The notes: generated by a model from the letters alone, not told the origin. Counted from the stretch's first letter, positions 25,373 through 34,278 are shown. The stretch: 64,000 nt of DNA from Scleromatobacter sp964418745 (GCA_964418745.1 CAYQMX010000003.1:240604-304603), one strand, 5' to 3'. Numbers and translations: made by a program.

Positions 25373-25762
25373 ATGCCCGACACCTCCAGCCCGCCCCCTG
25401 CCGATGCCCGTCGCGTGCTGCTGGTCGACGACAACGTCGACGCCGTGGAGTCGATGGAGATCCTGCTGCAGGCCTTCGGCTACGAAGTGTCGACCGCGAT
25501 CCATCCGGATCTCGCGCTCGCCCGCATCGAGTCCTTCGCCCCCACGGCGGCCGTGATCGACATCGGCCTGCCCGGCATGGACGGCTACCAGCTCGCCGCC
25601 GAGATCCGCCGCCGGCTGGACGGCAAGCCGATGCGCCTGATCGCGTTCACCGGCTACGGCGGCGCCGACGACATCGCCCGCGCCACCCGCGCCGGCTTCG
25701 ACGCGCACCTGGTCAAGCCGGTCGAGATCGAGCGCCTGCTGGCCGCACTGGGCGGCACCTGA
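25373..25762 (+). CDS. Single-domain response regulator (receiver only)
   Basis: 129 aa. CheY-like receiver with D19/D20, phospho-acceptor D63 (VIDIGLPGMDG) and K115 (HLVKP); no output domain. It resembles stand-alone receivers found with hybrid sensor kinases, so it may act as a phosphate shuttle or sink. No kinase gene is adjacent; the nearest is the large hybrid kinase at 28-31 kb. It has a -10-like CATAAT just upstream of the start. Confidence 0.9.
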   Translation: MPDTSSPPPADARRVLLVDDNVDAVESMEILLQAFGYEVSTAIHPDLALARIESFAPTAAVIDIGLPGMDGYQLAAEIRRRLDGKPMRLIAFTGYGGADDIARATRAGFDAHLVKPVEIERLLAALGGT

Positions 25763-26094
25763 TCGGCCCCGCCGCGCACCAACGCGGCGGTCGCCGCTCT
25801 CAGGGTCTTGTCGCCCCTGGCGGGACTTGTCCTGGACAATGACCCTTCGTCACTCGACCCCGGGCATTCCAGTGCGCTACATTTGCACGCATATTGACGA
25901 CGATTGACCAGGACGGTCGTGCCGCGTAGCGTCAAGCCCGACGGACGGGTCCACGCCGACGGCTGTCCTGACGGGCAAGCGGACACCGAGCCGCGCACCA
26001 CCCGCACGCATCGCCAAGAACAAAGGGCCGCGCAATCGTCGGCAAGCCGACGGCCGTGACGGTCGAATCGGCGCACCCAGGGAGAACAAGGAAC
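25763..26094. other. Intergenic region upstream of the NarL-type regulator
   Basis: 332 bases without a codon-supported gene. It is AT-richer around 25870-25910, where ATTGACGACG and ATTGACC form two near repeats that could include a -35 (TTGACG). No palindrome or T-tailed hairpin stands out. It probably holds the promoter and a long leader of the next gene. Confidence 0.45.
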
Positions 26095-26721
26095 ATGCCG
26101 AGAATCTATCTGATCGACGACCACCCGATCGTGCGGGCCGGGCTCAGCGCCCTGCTGCAAGGGGCCGGTCATTCGATCGTGGGGGAAGGCGACGACATCA
26201 CGCAGGCGCTGTCCGAAGTCGCCCGGCTGGCGCCCGACATCCTGATGCTCGACCTCAACCTCGACGGCCGCTCCGGCTTCGAGGTACTGGCCGAGATGCA
26301 GCGGCGCCAGATGTCGACCAAGGTCATCGTGCTGTCGATGTCGGACCAGCCGCGCGACGTCGCCGAGGCCTTGCGCATGGGCGCGGCGGGCTACGTGCTC
26401 AAGGGGTCGGCCAGCGTCGAACTGGTGGCCGCCGTGGACGCCGTCACCCAGGGGCGGCGCTACCTGGGCGAGGGCCTGACCGACATCGCCGTCCAGGGCC
26501 TGACCTCCGACAGCGACCGCGGCAACACCCTGTCGCCGCGCGAACGCCAGATCCTCGTGATGGTGGCCAGCGGCAAGTCCAGCGCCGCCATCGGCGAACA
26601 GCTGCACCTGTCGCCCAAGACGGTGGACACCTACCGCAGCCGCCTGATGGCCAAGCTGGAACTCGGCGACGTGCCCGCCCTCGTGCGCTGGGCCATCCGC
26701 GAGAAGCTGATCGACCTCTGA
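26095..26721 (+). CDS. NarL/LuxR-type response regulator
   Basis: 208 aa. Receiver domain (1-120) with D8/D9, phospho-acceptor D53 (LMLDLNLDG) and K103 (YVLKGSA). C-terminal LuxR helix-turn-helix (about 143-205) with LSPRERQILVMVASGKSSAAI and LSPKTVDTYRSRL. The ATG at 26095 follows GGGAGAACAAGGAAC, which supplies the ribosome site. An orphan regulator: the cognate kinase is not adjacent. Confidence 0.93.
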   Translation: MPRIYLIDDHPIVRAGLSALLQGAGHSIVGEGDDITQALSEVARLAPDILMLDLNLDGRSGFEVLAEMQRRQMSTKVIVLSMSDQPRDVAEALRMGAAGYVLKGSASVELVAAVDAVTQGRRYLGEGLTDIAVQGLTSDSDRGNTLSPRERQILVMVASGKSSAAIGEQLHLSPKTVDTYRSRLMAKLELGDVPALVRWAIREKLIDL

Positions 26722-26749
26722 GCAGGCGCCCGCGCGATCGCGGCCGCGT

Positions 26750-26980
26750 TCAGTAGTGCGGCGGCAGGTCGTCGCGCGGGTCGCGCGCGGCGCCGCCGCC
26801 GCTGTCGGGCGCGCGATCCTTCAGCCGTCCCACCTCGCGGATCAGCAACTCGATCTGCTGCTGCTGGCGCGCCACCAGGTCGTTGAGGTGGTCGACCAGG
26901 TCCTCGGTGAAACTGGCCTTGACCTCGAGGTCGGTGAGCCGGCGCTCGGTGTCGTCGCGGGAGTCGTTCGGATGGGGCAT
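26750..26980 (-). CDS. slyX: SlyX family protein
   Basis: 76 aa. A short coiled coil (about 10-52: ERRLTDLEVKASFTEDLVDH followed by a Gln-rich run and EVGRLKD) and a Pro/Asp-rich tail ending DLPPHY, the hallmark of SlyX. Function unknown despite wide conservation. ATG 26980 is preferred to an upstream in-frame ATG because the protein then matches the family length. Convergent with the NarL-type regulator. Confidence 0.88.
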   Translation of the reverse strand: MPHPNDSRDDTERRLTDLEVKASFTEDLVDHLNDLVARQQQQIELLIREVGRLKDRAPDSGGGAARDPRDDLPPHY

Positions 26981-27171
26981 GCCGCCATTGGAACAGCGAA
27001 CGGGCCGACGGCGAAGGGGCGCGGCCATGTTGCTGCCGCGTCAAGGGCGTGCATCCGCAGGTGATGTTCGTGCGGCAGGGTCAACTCCGCCGCGCGGCCC
27101 CTCGTTGAACCGGTACGAACGTCACCACCGTTCGCAACCGACCGACACACACGTTCCCCGGAGCAACCCAC

Positions 27172-27768
27172 ATGAACCGCACTCTCCCCGTCATCGCCCT
27201 CGTCGCCGCTGCCCTGGGCAGCAGCTTCGCAGCCTCCGCGCAGACCACCGCCGCCAGCAGCACGCAACGCGACGTCAGGCAGGAACAGCGCATCGAGAAC
27301 GGCCTGCGCAGCGGCACGATCACGCCGCGCGAGGACGCCGCCCTGCAGCGCGACGAGGCGCACGTCGATCGCCTGCAGGCCAAGGACCTGAAGGACGGCT
27401 CGCTGTCACCCGCCGAGAAGGCCCGGTTGACCGCCGCGCAGGACAAGGCCAGCCGCGACATCCACGCGGCCAAGGCCAACGGCGTCGACGGCAACCCGCT
27501 GTCGGCGTCCTCGCAACGCGCGCAGGCCGACACCCAGCGCAACATCGACCAGCAAAAGCGCATCGCCGCAGGCGTCAAGGACGGCAGCCTGACGCGCCAT
27601 GAAGCGGGCAGCCTGGAACGCGGGCAGTCGCACGTCGACGCGCGCGAGGCCCGGGCGGGCGCCGACGGCCACGTGAGCGCCGCCGAACAGCGCCGCATCG
27701 CACGCGCCGACAAGCGCCAGAGCGCCCGCATCCATCACGAGCGCCACGACGCGCAAGTGCACGGCTGA
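27172..27768 (+). CDS. Exported protein with a duplicated ~60-residue repeat
   Basis: 198 aa with a signal peptide (about 1-23, SFAASAQ). The mature part is two related units: the first at about 42-104 (QEQRIENGLRSGTITPREDA, EAHVDRLQAKDLKDGSLSP, LTAAQDKASRDI) and the second at about 124-190 (QQKRIAAGVKDGSLTRHEAG, SHVDAREARAGADGHVSA, RIARADKRQSARI). Both are highly charged, helical and coiled-coil-like, with little hydrophobic core, which suggests a periplasmic stress-related or intrinsically flexible protein. Similar two-unit proteins occur in Burkholderiales without known function. Followed by a palindrome and a terminator. Confidence 0.82.
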   Translation: MNRTLPVIALVAAALGSSFAASAQTTAASSTQRDVRQEQRIENGLRSGTITPREDAALQRDEAHVDRLQAKDLKDGSLSPAEKARLTAAQDKASRDIHAAKANGVDGNPLSASSQRAQADTQRNIDQQKRIAAGVKDGSLTRHEAGSLERGQSHVDAREARAGADGHVSAAEQRRIARADKRQSARIHHERHDAQVHG

Positions 27769-27773
27769 ACGCG

Positions 27774-27797
27774 CGCGACGCGGCATGCCGCGTCGCG
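27774..27797. repeat. Perfect 24-bp palindrome
   Basis: CGCGACGCGG and CCGCGTCGCG around CATG, fully self-complementary, 5 bases after the stop of the repeat-protein gene and just before the terminator. It may be a mRNA 3'-end hairpin for the upstream gene. Confidence 0.6.
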
Positions 27798-27804
27798 TCC
27801 GGAC

Positions 27805-27830
27805 GAAAAAAGGGCCGCTTCGAGCGGCCC
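27805..27830. terminator. Strong terminator, best on the minus strand
   Basis: GGGCCGCT and AGCGGCCC with a TCG loop. A run of A precedes it on the plus strand and reads as a T-tract on the minus strand, so it is an ideal terminator for minus-strand transcripts, here arriving from the hybrid kinase gene. On the plus strand it is followed only by CACAAATTT. Confidence 0.8.
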
Positions 27831-28073
27831 CACAAATTTCACCCCGGAACATCACCTCAGGAAGTACTTCGGGCTCCTGGCGTCGCGAGACGTCCGGAAC
27901 TCGATCGCATCCGACCCTGCCCTCCAGCGCGTCGGAAAGCGAATGTTCCGCAGCCATTGTTGTCGACCTCGCGCTCGCTGCGATGCGGTGTTTTCCCTGT
28001 CGCGCCGCCGGCGCCGGGCCCGCGAAGGCGGCACTAATGCACGAACTCCGTGTCGCGCTCGCGCCGCGATGGA

Positions 28074-31000
28074 TCAGGCCGCGCGGGTGCGCCCGCCGAG
28101 GGCGTTCGACACTTCGCGCGCCAGTTCCTCCGGCGCGAACGGCTTGACCAGCACCGTTGCCGCGCCCAGCCCGGCACGCGCCGGACCGCCCGGGTCGCCG
28201 GTGGCGAAGATCACCGCCAGGCCCGAGTGGCGCGCCAGCGCCTCGCGCGCGAGCTCGATGCCCGACACCCCCGGCAGCCCGACGTCGGTCACCATCAACT
28301 GCACTGGATGCGTCGCCAGCGCCGCGTGCGCGGACGGCGCGTCGCCGGCCTGCAGCACCACGTGGCCGCAGGCGCCCAGCACATCGGCCAGCGTCTCGCG
28401 GATGAACTCGTCGTCCTCCACCAGCAGCACCGTGGCGGCGCGCGGTGCCGGCGTCGGCGCGGCATCCACCGGCACGCGCTGGGCCTGGTTGGCCAGCACG
28501 TGGCGGATCTTGCGGGCCAGCGCCTCGCGCGTGTAGGGCTTGGACAGCAGCTCGACGCCCCGATCCAGCCGGCCGCCGTGCACGATCGCGTTCTCCGTGT
28601 AGCCCGACGTGAACAGCACCGCCAGGCCCGGCAGCCGCTCGCGCGCCCGGCGCGCGAGCTCGGGACTTCGCAGCGGGCCGGGCATCACGACGTCGGTGAA
28701 CAGCACGTCGATGGACGCGCCGCTGTCGATGACGCTCAGCGCGCCCGTCGCTTCGCGCGCCTTGAGGACGCGGTAGCCCAGGTCGACGAGCAGGCCCACC
28801 GCAGTCTCGCGCACCTCGTCGTCGTCCTCCACCACCAGCACCGTCTCGCTGCCGCCGCGCACCGGCGCCGCGGCCTCGTCGGCCAGCGCGTCCTCGGCCT
28901 GGTGCACGCGCGGCAGGTACAGGCGCACCGTCGTGCCGTGCCCCGGCTCGCTGTAGATCTTCACGTGCCCGCCCGACTGCTTGACGAAGCCGTAGACCAT
29001 CGACAGCCCGAGCCCGGTGCCCTTGCCTTCCGGCTTGGTGCTGAAGAACGGCTCGAACACGCGATCGAGCAGGTGCGGCGCGATGCCCGAGCCGGTGTCG
29101 GTGACGCCCACCATCACGTACTGGCCCGGCTGGACGTCGTCGTGCAGGCGCGCGTACTCGCCGTCCAGCAGCGCGTTGCCGGCCTCGATCGTCAGCCTGC
29201 CGCCCTCGGGCATCGCGTCGCGCGCGTTGATGCCCAGGTTCAGGATCGCGTTCTCGATCTGGCCCGGATCGACCAGCGCGTTCCACAACCCGCCCGAGAC
29301 CACGGTCTCGAGCTCGATCTCCTCGCCGAGCGCGCGCCGCAGCATGTCGTCCATGCCCTTGATGAAGCGCCCGATGTGCAGCACCTTGGGCTCCAGCGGC
29401 TGGCGGCGGCCGAAGGCCAGCAGCTGCGAGGCCAGCTTGGCGCCGCGCGTGACCCCGCCGATGGCGCTGTGCACGCGCTTCTCGGCGAGCTCGTTGCCGG
29501 CCACCTCGCGGCGCAGCAACTGCAGGTTGCCGCTGATGACCTGCAGCAGGTTGTTGAAGTCGTGCGCCACGCCGCCGGTGAGCTGGCCCAGCGACTCCAT
29601 CCGCTGCGCCTGCCGCAGCGCCGCCTGGGCCGCCTCGCGCGCACCGGACTCCTGCTGCAGCTTGCGCAGCGCGTCCGCCAGCTCCGCGGTGCGCTGCGCC
29701 ACCCGCTGCTCGAGCGTCTCGTTGAGCGCCTGCAGGGCCGACTCGGCGCGGTGCTGGTGGGTGACGTCGTAGCCGTCGACGAAGATGCCCTCGACGGCGC
29801 CTTCGGCGTTCAGGATGGGCTGGTAGACCAGGCTCACGAAACGCTGCTCGAGCGGCCCGGCGGGCGCGCGCTGCAGTTGCACCGCCAGGCTGGTGCCGAC
29901 GAAGGGCGTGGCGGTGTCGAAGACGTTGTCCAGCAGTTCGCAGTAGCCCTGGCCGTCGATCTCGGGGAGCGCCTCGCGCAGCGTCAGGCCCAGCACGTCG
30001 CGGTGCCCCACCAGTTGCATGTAGGCCGAGTTGGCGAACTCGAAGCGATGCTCGCGGCCCTGCAGCAGCGCCATGAAACTGGGCGACTGTTCGAACAGCC
30101 GGCGCAGCCGGTCGCGCTCCTGCGTGCGCAGGGCCACCTCGCTGGTGAGCTGGCGATTGGCCTGGGCCAGCGCGTCGGCGGCCGCCTCGCGCAGCGCGAC
30201 CGCCTCGGCCAGCGTCTGCGCGCGCCGGCGCTCGCTGTCGTAGACGCGGGCGCCCGACAGGCTCGACGAGATCTGTCCGGCCAGCAGGCCCAGGTAGGCC
30301 TGGGTCTCGGCGTCGCCGGGGCGGTACGGATTCAGGCCGACGACCAGCGCCCCCAGCGGACGACCCGAGCCCTGGCCGGGAATCGGCACGATGGCCGCGC
30401 GCCGGGGCGGCACGGACCACGCGCCCATCGGCCAGTCGATGTCGGCCGCCAGCGTCACCTCGACCGCCTGGGGGTCGCGCCAGACGGCCGCCACGTCCCA
30501 CAGCGGGTCGCGCGAGGCGACCGCGCGCCGGGCCAGTTCGCTGCCTTCGGCCACGTGGGTCATGGCGGCCACGCGCGGATCGCCGACGGCGTCGAACAGG
30601 TAGGTGACGCTGAACGGCAGGTCGCGGTCGTTGCCGAGCAGGCCGCGCGCCGCTGCGCGCAGCGCCGCCAGCTCGCCCTCCGCGCCGGTCAGGTTGCTGG
30701 CCAGCGCGCCCAGCGAGGCCAGGCGACGTTCGCTGATGACGCGTTCGGTCTCCTCGCTGACCGCGCAGAAGATGCCTTCCACGGCGCCGCCGTCGCCGCG
30801 CAGCGGACTGTACGAGAACGTGTGGTACGTCTCCTCGGGGAAGCCGCGCCGGTTGATCAGCAACAGCAGCGCGCGGTCCCAGGTCGACGCGCCGTCGTCG
30901 TAGACGCTGCGCATGCGGCCCTTGACGTCGTCCCAGATCTCCGGATAGACCAGCCGCACCGGGCGCCCGAGGGCCTGCGGATGCTTGCTGCCGAGCGTCG

Positions 31001-31232
31001 GCCGGTAGGCGTCGTTGTAGAAGAACGCGATGTCGTCGCCCCAGCCCAGCCACATCTCGAAGCGCGAGGTCAGCAGCAGTCCGAGGGCCACCTTCAGCGA
31101 CGCGGCCCAGCCCGCGACCGGGCCCAGCGGCGTCGCCGTCCAGTCGTGGGCGCGCATCAGCCGCGCCATCTCGCTGTCGCCGATGAAGACGTCGTCGTGG
31201 GCGCCCTGAGGCGAAGCGGAAATGGAACTCAT
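28074..31232 (-). CDS. Hybrid sensor histidine kinase (PAS-GAF-PAS-HisKA-HATPase-REC-REC)
   Basis: 1052 aa, no membrane helix, so cytosolic. In order: PAS-like domain (about 25-165), GAF-like domain (about 175-335), a coiled coil, a second PAS (about 375-495), HisKA with H557 (GGVAHDFNNLL), HATPase_c (about 655-775, NLGINARDAMP, GTGLGLSMVYGF), receiver 1 (about 796-915, D847, K898) and receiver 2 (about 934-1045, D983, K1030). Receiver 1 departs from the usual P-x-x-x-G after the Asp (DVVMPGPLRS). The ATG at 31232 is preceded by GGAGGGG at good spacing. It may signal to the orphan receiver or NarL-type regulators at 25-26.7 kb, an inference from proximity only. Confidence 0.92.
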   Translation of the reverse strand: MSSISASPQGAHDDVFIGDSEMARLMRAHDWTATPLGPVAGWAASLKVALGLLLTSRFEMWLGWGDDIAFFYNDAYRPTLGSKHPQALGRPVRLVYPEIWDDVKGRMRSVYDDGASTWDRALLLLINRRGFPEETYHTFSYSPLRGDGGAVEGIFCAVSEETERVISERRLASLGALASNLTGAEGELAALRAAARGLLGNDRDLPFSVTYLFDAVGDPRVAAMTHVAEGSELARRAVASRDPLWDVAAVWRDPQAVEVTLAADIDWPMGAWSVPPRRAAIVPIPGQGSGRPLGALVVGLNPYRPGDAETQAYLGLLAGQISSSLSGARVYDSERRRAQTLAEAVALREAAADALAQANRQLTSEVALRTQERDRLRRLFEQSPSFMALLQGREHRFEFANSAYMQLVGHRDVLGLTLREALPEIDGQGYCELLDNVFDTATPFVGTSLAVQLQRAPAGPLEQRFVSLVYQPILNAEGAVEGIFVDGYDVTHQHRAESALQALNETLEQRVAQRTAELADALRKLQQESGAREAAQAALRQAQRMESLGQLTGGVAHDFNNLLQVISGNLQLLRREVAGNELAEKRVHSAIGGVTRGAKLASQLLAFGRRQPLEPKVLHIGRFIKGMDDMLRRALGEEIELETVVSGGLWNALVDPGQIENAILNLGINARDAMPEGGRLTIEAGNALLDGEYARLHDDVQPGQYVMVGVTDTGSGIAPHLLDRVFEPFFSTKPEGKGTGLGLSMVYGFVKQSGGHVKIYSEPGHGTTVRLYLPRVHQAEDALADEAAAPVRGGSETVLVVEDDDEVRETAVGLLVDLGYRVLKAREATGALSVIDSGASIDVLFTDVVMPGPLRSPELARRARERLPGLAVLFTSGYTENAIVHGGRLDRGVELLSKPYTREALARKIRHVLANQAQRVPVDAAPTPAPRAATVLLVEDDEFIRETLADVLGACGHVVLQAGDAPSAHAALATHPVQLMVTDVGLPGVSGIELAREALARHSGLAVIFATGDPGGPARAGLGAATVLVKPFAPEELAREVSNALGGRTRAA

Positions 31233-31417
31233 GTGCCCCCTCCATGAACGGTCGCCGCCGGAGCCGTTTCGCGATGCGTGGACGGCCCGCGACTGCACGG
31301 CCGAATTGTCGCGTGCTGGCAAGCGACGTGCCTGTCCAGCAGGCCCGGATGCAAGCCGTCGCGGCCCGGCCCGGGACGCTCGCGGGCTTGCGCTTTCGGC
31401 TACCCTGCGTCGCAGCG

Positions 31418-32740
31418 ATGACGGCCCCCGGACACTTCCCCCCCGACCTCGGCGCCGACGGCGACCCTGGCGACGACACGGCCCTCCTCGATTGCGCCCA
31501 GCGCCACGCCTTCGGCTACTTCGAGGCCGCCACCGACCCGGCCAGCGGCCTGGTGGCGGACTCGACGCAGCCCGGCAGTCCGTGCAGCATCGCCGGCCTC
31601 GGCATGGCGCTGACGGCCGGGCCGGTGGCGGTCGAACGCGGCTGGACGTCCCGCGCCCGCTGCGCCGCCGCCGCCCTGCGGACGCTGCGCTTCCTGGCGC
31701 AGGCCGACATGTCGGGCACGCCCGGCGCGAGCGGTCACCGCGGCTTCTACTTCCACTTCCTCGACATGCGCACCGGCACCCGCGCCTGGCGCAGCGAGCT
31801 ATCCAGCGTCGACACCGCGTTCCTGATGGCCGGCGCGCTGGCCGCGGCGCGCTACTTCGACCGCGCGGACGCCGACGAGGCCGGGATCCGCGCCACGGCG
31901 GCGCTGCTCGCCGAGCGCGTCGACTGGAACTGGATGTGCAACACCGACGGCGCGATCTGCCACGGCTGGAAGCCGGAGCGCGGCTTCCTGCGCTACCACT
32001 GGGCGGGCTACAACGAGTCCCTGCTGATGATGGTGCTGGCCCTCGGCTCCGAGCGCCATCCGGTGCCCGTGTCCACCTGGGACGCCTGGACCGCCGGCTA
32101 CCGCTGGCGCCGCCTGTACGGACACGAGCACCTGGCCGCCGGGCCCCTGTTCATCCACCAGTACCCGCAACTGTGGATGGACCTGCGCGGGGTGCGCGAC
32201 GCCTTCATGCGCGCGCACGACTGCGACTACTTCGAGAACAGCCGCCGGGCCACGCTGGTGCAGCGCGAATACGCGATCCGCAACCCGAAGGGCCTGCCCG
32301 GCTACGGCGCCGACAGCTGGGGCCTGAGCGCCTGCCACGGGCCGGGCCCGCGCGACGTCGTCGTCGACGGCCGCCGGCGGCGCCTGCTGGGCTACGCCGC
32401 GCGCGGCGCCCCGCATGGCCCCGACGACGGCACGCTGGCGCCGTCGGCGGCCGTCGCGTCGCTGCCGTTCGCGCCGGAGCTGGCCCTGCGGGCCCTGCGC
32501 CACGCCGGCGGGCGCGCCGACGACCGCCTGGACCGCGCGTTCAATCCCGGCGGGCCTGATGGGCGCGGCCCGCCGGCCTGGATTTCGCCCTGGCGCTTCG
32601 CGCTCGACAACGGGCCCCTGCTGCTGATGATCGAGAATCACCGCAGCGGCCTGCCCTGGCGCCTGATGCGCGGCGACGCGACGCTGCGGCGCGGCCTGGA
32701 GCGCGCGGACTTCCGCGGCGGCTGGCTCGAGCAGGAGTGA
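31418..32740 (+). CDS. Glucoamylase-family protein
   Basis: 440 aa. Relates to the bacterial glucoamylase-like family (alpha/alpha barrel), typical members having FGYFE at the N-terminus, DTAFLMAGAL in the middle and NPKGLPGYGADSWGLSACHG with IENHRSGL near the end, all present here. Several members act on beta-1,2-glucan, and cyclic glucan synthases carry the same domain. No signal peptide is seen with the ATG at 31418, so either it is cytosolic or it starts upstream; in-frame ATGs further upstream add an Arg-rich stretch without signal character. TACCCT at 31401-31406 may be the -10. Divergent from the hybrid kinase. Confidence 0.82.
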   Translation: MTAPGHFPPDLGADGDPGDDTALLDCAQRHAFGYFEAATDPASGLVADSTQPGSPCSIAGLGMALTAGPVAVERGWTSRARCAAAALRTLRFLAQADMSGTPGASGHRGFYFHFLDMRTGTRAWRSELSSVDTAFLMAGALAAARYFDRADADEAGIRATAALLAERVDWNWMCNTDGAICHGWKPERGFLRYHWAGYNESLLMMVLALGSERHPVPVSTWDAWTAGYRWRRLYGHEHLAAGPLFIHQYPQLWMDLRGVRDAFMRAHDCDYFENSRRATLVQREYAIRNPKGLPGYGADSWGLSACHGPGPRDVVVDGRRRRLLGYAARGAPHGPDDGTLAPSAAVASLPFAPELALRALRHAGGRADDRLDRAFNPGGPDGRGPPAWISPWRFALDNGPLLLMIENHRSGLPWRLMRGDATLRRGLERADFRGGWLEQE

Positions 32741-32881
32741 ACGTGCCGGCGGCGCCGATGTTTTCATTCGTTCACGGAACGTTTCCGGGTCGCCCGCCTC
32801 CAACCCCGCACGACGAGCCGCAATGCCGCGTCGGGCGTGTTCCGCAGGGGCGACGCAAGGCCCGCGCAAGACATTGTTAGC

Positions 32882-32893
32882 ATTTGTGCAAAT
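32882..32893. promoter_or_regulatory. Short inverted repeat upstream of the Pal-like gene
   Basis: ATTTG and CAAAT around TG in an AT-rich patch (32870-32905) 55 bases upstream of the start of the OmpA-like lipoprotein gene. Possible operator or promoter element; no regulator is suggested. Confidence 0.3.
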
Positions 32894-32948
32894 GTATCTG
32901 GTAAGGTCCCGCTGTCATCGTCAACCGCCAACCTTCGGCCCGCCTGCC

Positions 32949-33521
32949 ATGCAACACGCCACCTTCCCCGCCGCCTTCGCCCGCCTCGCCACCGCCGCCG
33001 TTCCCGCCGTGATCGCGCTGGCCCTCGCCGCCTGCGCCAGCAAGCCCCTCGCCCCCGCGGGGCCCGCCCCGGTGGTGGACGCCAGCCCGCGCGCCGCGAA
33101 CAACGTCGCGACCCCGCCGGCGCCGCTCGCCGCGCCCGCCAACGCCACGCCGCTGGCCGCCGCCCTCGACCCGAACGGCGCGCTCGCACGCGAACGCAGC
33201 GTCTACTTCGCCTTCGACGACTCGTCGTTCCGCGCCCAGGACAAGGCCGTCGTCGAGCTGCAAGGCCAGTACCTCGCGCAGCATCCCGACGTCCACGTGA
33301 CGATCGCCGGCAACACCGACGAGCGCGGCGGCAGCGAATACAACCTGGCGCTGGGCCAGCGCCGCGCGCAGTCGGTAAAGACCGCGCTGGGCCTGCTGGG
33401 CGTCAAGGACGCCCAGGTCGAGCCGGTCAGCTACGGCAAGGAAAAACCCAAGGCAACGGGGCACGACGAGGCCGCGTGGCAACAGAACCGGCGGGCCGAC
33501 TTCGTGTACCCGGCCCGGTAA
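32949..33521 (+). CDS. Pal/OmpA-family lipoprotein
   Basis: 190 aa. Lipoprotein signal with LAAC (Cys 29), a Pro/Ala-rich linker (30-78) and an OmpA-like peptidoglycan-binding domain (about 83-190: SVYFAFDDSSF, TIAGNTDERGGSEYNLALGQRRAQSV, QNRRADFVY). It resembles Pal, which ties the outer membrane to peptidoglycan, but no tol genes are next to it, so it is a stand-alone paralogue or a displaced pal. Followed by a strong terminator. Confidence 0.88.
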   Translation: MQHATFPAAFARLATAAVPAVIALALAACASKPLAPAGPAPVVDASPRAANNVATPPAPLAAPANATPLAAALDPNGALARERSVYFAFDDSSFRAQDKAVVELQGQYLAQHPDVHVTIAGNTDERGGSEYNLALGQRRAQSVKTALGLLGVKDAQVEPVSYGKEKPKATGHDEAAWQQNRRADFVYPAR

Positions 33522-33590
33522 GTCGAGTGTGTGCCGGTCGGCGTGTGGTGCGCCGGCCGATTTCGGGAGCGCTGGGTTCATCTCAGCTTC

Positions 33591-33619
33591 GGACGCCCTC
33601 AGGGCGTCCGCTTTTTTTT
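33591..33619 (+). terminator. Rho-independent terminator after the Pal-like gene
   Basis: GGACGCCCT and AGGGCGTCC (9/9) with a single-C gap at the apex, followed by GC and eight T, 70 bases after the stop. A textbook terminator for the plus strand. Confidence 0.92.
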
Positions 33620-33687
33620 GCGGCTTCCGCCGCGCGACCCGCGCGCTGTACCCGAAACCGGTGACCCGCCACAGCCGAGCTGACCTT

Positions 33688-33693
33688 TATCAT
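33688..33693 (+). promoter_or_regulatory. -10 element of a probable leaderless promoter (MarR gene)
   Basis: TATCAT ends 6 bases before the ATG at 33700, so the transcript would start at the initiation codon. No ribosome site is present between them. Confidence 0.4.
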
Positions 33694-33699
33694 CGACCC

Positions 33700-34212
33700 A
33701 TGGTTTCCCGCCCCCATCCCGCCGCGAACGACGCCCCGGACGCCGACCACGAACAGGCCGCGATCGCGGTGCTGCGCCAGTTCCGCCAGGTGTTCAACGC
33801 CGTCAAGTCGCACTTCCAGCAGGTGGAGAAGACGGTCGGCCTGGGCGGCGCGCAGGTGTGGGCGCTGAGCATCGTGCGCGAGCAGCCCGGCATCGGCGTC
33901 GGCGCGCTCGCGCGGGCGATGTCCATCCACCAGTCCACCGCCAGCAACCTGGTGCGCACGCTGATCGACCGCGGCATGCTGGCCGCGGTCAAGCAGGGTG
34001 TCGACCGCCGCGCCGTGCAACTGAACCTGCTGCCCGCCGGCGCCCGGGTGCTCAAGCATGCGCCCGGCCCGTTCGCCGGCCTGCTGCCCGACGCGCTGCG
34101 CGCGCTGCCGGCCGACACGCTGGCCCGGCTGCAGGTCGACCTGGGCCGGCTGATCGTGCTGATCGACGCCGACGAGAGCGGCGCGTCGGTGATGCTGTCG
34201 GACAACCTCTGA
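33700..34212 (+). CDS. MarR-family transcriptional regulator
   Basis: 170 aa. Winged helix-turn-helix core (about 48-115: LGGAQVWALSIVREQPGIGVG, STASNLVRTLIDRGML, VDRRAVQLNLLPAG). Acidic, His-containing N-terminal extension of about 25 residues. It lies just upstream of the peptide ABC transporter operon in the same direction and could regulate it, but a -10-like TACCAT and a good ribosome site before dppA suggest that operon has its own promoter. Ligand unknown. Confidence 0.9.
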   Translation: MVSRPHPAANDAPDADHEQAAIAVLRQFRQVFNAVKSHFQQVEKTVGLGGAQVWALSIVREQPGIGVGALARAMSIHQSTASNLVRTLIDRGMLAAVKQGVDRRAVQLNLLPAGARVLKHAPGPFAGLLPDALRALPADTLARLQVDLGRLIVLIDADESGASVMLSDNL

Positions 34213-34278
34213 ACCCGCGCGCGGGCCGCGCCCGGCGGCCGCACGCTACCATGCGTCTTCCCTGAACCGGAGGACACG

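Noticed and set aside
29240..29644. Additional small frames inside the kinase and other genes
   Set aside because: Arg/Ser/Thr-rich out-of-phase translations typical of very GC-rich coding sequence.
28050..31247. A 1065-codon plus-strand frame opposite the hybrid kinase
   Set aside because: Antisense of a GC-rich gene; composition is dominated by Arg, His, Ala and Gln with no recognisable domain, whereas the minus strand encodes a complete kinase.
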